Under the pieces are notes generated by a model that searched no databases, had not been told where the DNA came from, and was given only the letters and a program-made list of their open reading frames with translations. From Halichoerus grypus (lineage: Eukaryota; Chordata; Mammalia; Carnivora; Phocidae), in assembly GCF_964656455.1 (NCBI RefSeq), contig NW_027555012.1:62001-126000 (forward strand): a stretch of 64,000 nt of DNA, in the 5' to 3' direction. Shown piece after piece: positions 62,191 through 64,000 of the stretch. Within the stretch, counting starts at the first letter, position 1. The number at the start of each line of letters is the position of its first letter. The translations under genes and the position numbers were made by a program.

Positions 62191-64000
62191 TGCGTCCACC
62201 CTCCGGCATGGCTACTTTAGCCGAAGCAGGAAATCTCTACAGAGTTGTTCCTTTGAGTTAGGTGGTTGGCTTTAGCCCTGCAGGCACACCCGGGGCAAGG
62301 GTACTAGCCTCATAAACAAGAGGTGAGTTGAGAACTGCCTTCCGCTCCGGCCTGTTTCTCACTCCATTTCACGTATGGGACCCTTTCCCCGGGCTCTCAG
62401 ACAGACACGAGCACTGTCAAATTCCTCTGGCTTCAGGAACGGCAATGTTAACTCAAGCGCAGTAACTCTATAGCATTGATTCTTGGTGTTAGTAGCCTGG
62501 GAACTAGGCTTCCAGGCACACAGGGTACAGCAGTGCTAATCTCCTCAAACAAGAGGGGAGTCGACAGCAGCCTTCCTTCCAGGCCTGCTTCTCACTCCGA
62601 GTTACGTTTAGGTTCCATTTCTCATGCTTTCACAAAAACACACAACAGATGAAGTGCACGCTCAGGAAGGACGATCTTTGCTGAGGCACGGGTCCTCCGC
62701 ACTTTTGTTCCTTTCCGTTGGGTGGATGGCACTTAGGACTACACGCACACACGGGAGAGCCGATCTAGTTTCCCGAAACAAGAGTTGAGTCGATAGCTGC
62801 CTCCTGCCCATGCTTATTTCTGCCTCGGAATTCTGCTGGGACTCATTCCCCAGGTTTGCACTCAAGCAGAGTTGAAAATCCTGCCACCCTGTGGAGAGGC
62901 GAATGAGCTGAAGCTGGGATTCTTGACCGGCTTCTTTCTGCCAAAACAGTGTGGAGCACTTAGCATTCCTATGCACACATGGAGCAGTAGCGTTAGCTTC
63001 AGGTAACAAGAGCTGAGTCGAGAGGTGCCTTGTGGCCCGGACTTCTTCTCCCTCGGTCTCACGTAAGGAACCCGTTCCCCAGGCTCTCACCCACGGTAGC
63101 CTGGAAAGTGCTTCCTCCCTCAGAGACGTGGATGGTAGCTAAAGCACGATTTCTCTACCGTGTTGTTTCTTCGAGTTAGAACGCTAGCTATTAGACTGCC
63201 ATGCAAATGTGGGGCTGCCGTGCTAGCTTGGTCAAACACATGGGGAGTCGTGTTCTGCCTTTCGCAGGGGCCTGAGTCTCACTCGCAAAAAGCTTTGGAC
63301 TCCCTTGCAGTGCTCTCACGCACGCACACCACAAAATGCTGCCACCCTCAGGAGCAGCTGTTTTACCTGCAGCACAGGCTCTCAACCGAGTTTTTCCTTC
63401 GAGTTAGGTGGCTGTGTTTAAGGCGGCACACACACCCTCTCGAATGGTACTAGCCCCATAACCAGGATGTGAGTTAAGAGCTGCCTTCTGTACCGGCCTG
63501 TCTCTCCCCGATATTACGATATTGAAACCGTCCCCAGGCTCTCAGCCACAGTACACCCTAAACTGCTCCGCCCACAGAGAGGTCGACGGTAGCTAAAGCA
63601 CGGTTTCTCTACAGTGTTGTTTCTTCGAGTTAGAACGCTAGCTATTAGACTGCCATGCAAATGTGGGGCTGCCGTGCTAGCTTGGTCAAACACATGGGGA
63701 GTCGTGTTCTGCCTTTTGCTGGGGCCTGAGTCTCACTCGCAAAAAGCTTTGGACTCCCTTGCACTACTCTCACGCACGCACACAACAAAATGCTGCCACC
63801 CTCAGGAGCACCTGTTTTACCTGAAGCACAGGCTCTCAATCAAGTTTTCCTTCGAGTTAGGTGGCTGTGTTGAAGCCTGCACACACACCCTGGCGAACGG
63901 TAGCAGCCCCATAACCATGATGTGTGTTGAGAGCTGCCTTCTGTACCGGCCTGCCTCTCCCCGATATTATGATATTGAAACTGTGCCCAGGCTCTCAGCC
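62191..64000 (+). repeat. HOR unit 15, cut by window end (1,810 bp)
   Basis: Partial copy ending near the end of dimer B. It has A at 62671 (position 481), otherwise seen only in unit 5. The L1-bearing part of the unit lies beyond the window. Confidence 0.97.

Larger units (their letters stand above)
1..64000 (+). repeat. Higher-order satellite array, 14.4 units of ~4.41 kb
   Basis: The sequence starting at position 1 recurs at 4411, 8821, 13231, 17641, 22051, 26459, 30869, 35731, 40141, 44551, 48959, 53369, 57781 and 62191, always in the same orientation. Between copies I found by eye only about ten isolated substitutions, a few shared ones, a TA-repeat length change and one 454 bp insertion, so identity is very high. 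Each unit contains ~3.7 kb of satellite made of ~227 bp sub-monomers plus a 0.7 kb L1 fragment. Such multi-monomer units with near-identical copies are typical of centromeric or other heterochromatic arrays homogenised by unequal exchange. The chromosomal location cannot be read from the window. There are no inversions and no unique sequence anywhere. Confidence 0.98.

Noticed and set aside
1..64000. Macrosatellite with a gene in each unit (as in D4Z4-type arrays)
   Set aside because: No unit contains an ORF longer than 143 codons, and none resembles a homeobox, protease or other known macrosatellite gene.
1..64000. Ribosomal DNA spacer or CRISPR array
   Set aside because: There is no rRNA-like sequence. 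The repeats are kilobase-scale and contiguous, without short direct repeats separated by unique spacers.
1..64000. Telomeric or subtelomeric TTAGGG repeats
   Set aside because: No tandem TTAGGG was found. GTTAGG occurs only as part of the GAGTTAGG satellite motif.

Overview
The window lies entirely inside a tandem satellite array. I see no functional protein-coding gene, tRNA, rRNA or CRISPR array. It is vertebrate DNA and almost certainly mammalian. Every repeat unit carries the 3' end of a LINE-1 (L1) element, with the last ~70 codons of ORF2 and a 3' UTR that resembles L1 families I know from carnivore genomes, probably caniform (mustelid, bear or seal). The order is inferred from remembered L1 sequence, not from a search. 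I do not recognise the satellite itself.

Layout: a 4,410 bp higher-order repeat (HOR) runs head to tail on one strand. There are 14 full units (1-62190) and 1,810 bp of a fifteenth (62191-64000). The phase is arbitrary, set by the window start. Both window edges cut through repeats, so the array is longer than 64 kb. Unit lengths are 4,410 bp except units 6 and 11 (4,408), unit 8 (4,862) and unit 13 (4,412). Units differ by only a handful of bases each.

Inside one unit there are about 16 divergent sub-monomers of ~227 bp. Most are arranged as alpha-beta dimers of ~454 bp, named here H (257-943), A (944-1397), B (1398-1850), C (1851-2291), D (2292-2747), E (2748-3037), F (3038-3492) and G (3493-4666, running into the next unit). 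The last alpha sub-monomer of the unit is split by a 700 bp 5'-truncated L1 (3551-4250 in unit 1) with a perfect 14 bp target-site duplication. The same insertion sits at the same base in all 14 units, so a single retrotransposition preceded the spread of the 4.4 kb unit.

Most informative points: (1) shared variants repeat at a lag of 9 units (~40.1 kb), then 10 units (~44.5 kb), suggesting a block duplication of the array above the HOR level; (2) unit 8 carries one extra 454 bp dimer whose crossover maps to a 102 bp identical tract; (3) a degenerate CENP-B-box-like motif recurs about once per sub-monomer; (4) the HOR contains an older internal duplication (G-H-A resembles D-E-F) with a 397 bp deletion in E. 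Apparent ORFs of 60-143 codons recur once per unit, overlap on both strands, and are chance ORFs in repeat DNA. The only real coding homology is the broken L1 ORF2 tail.
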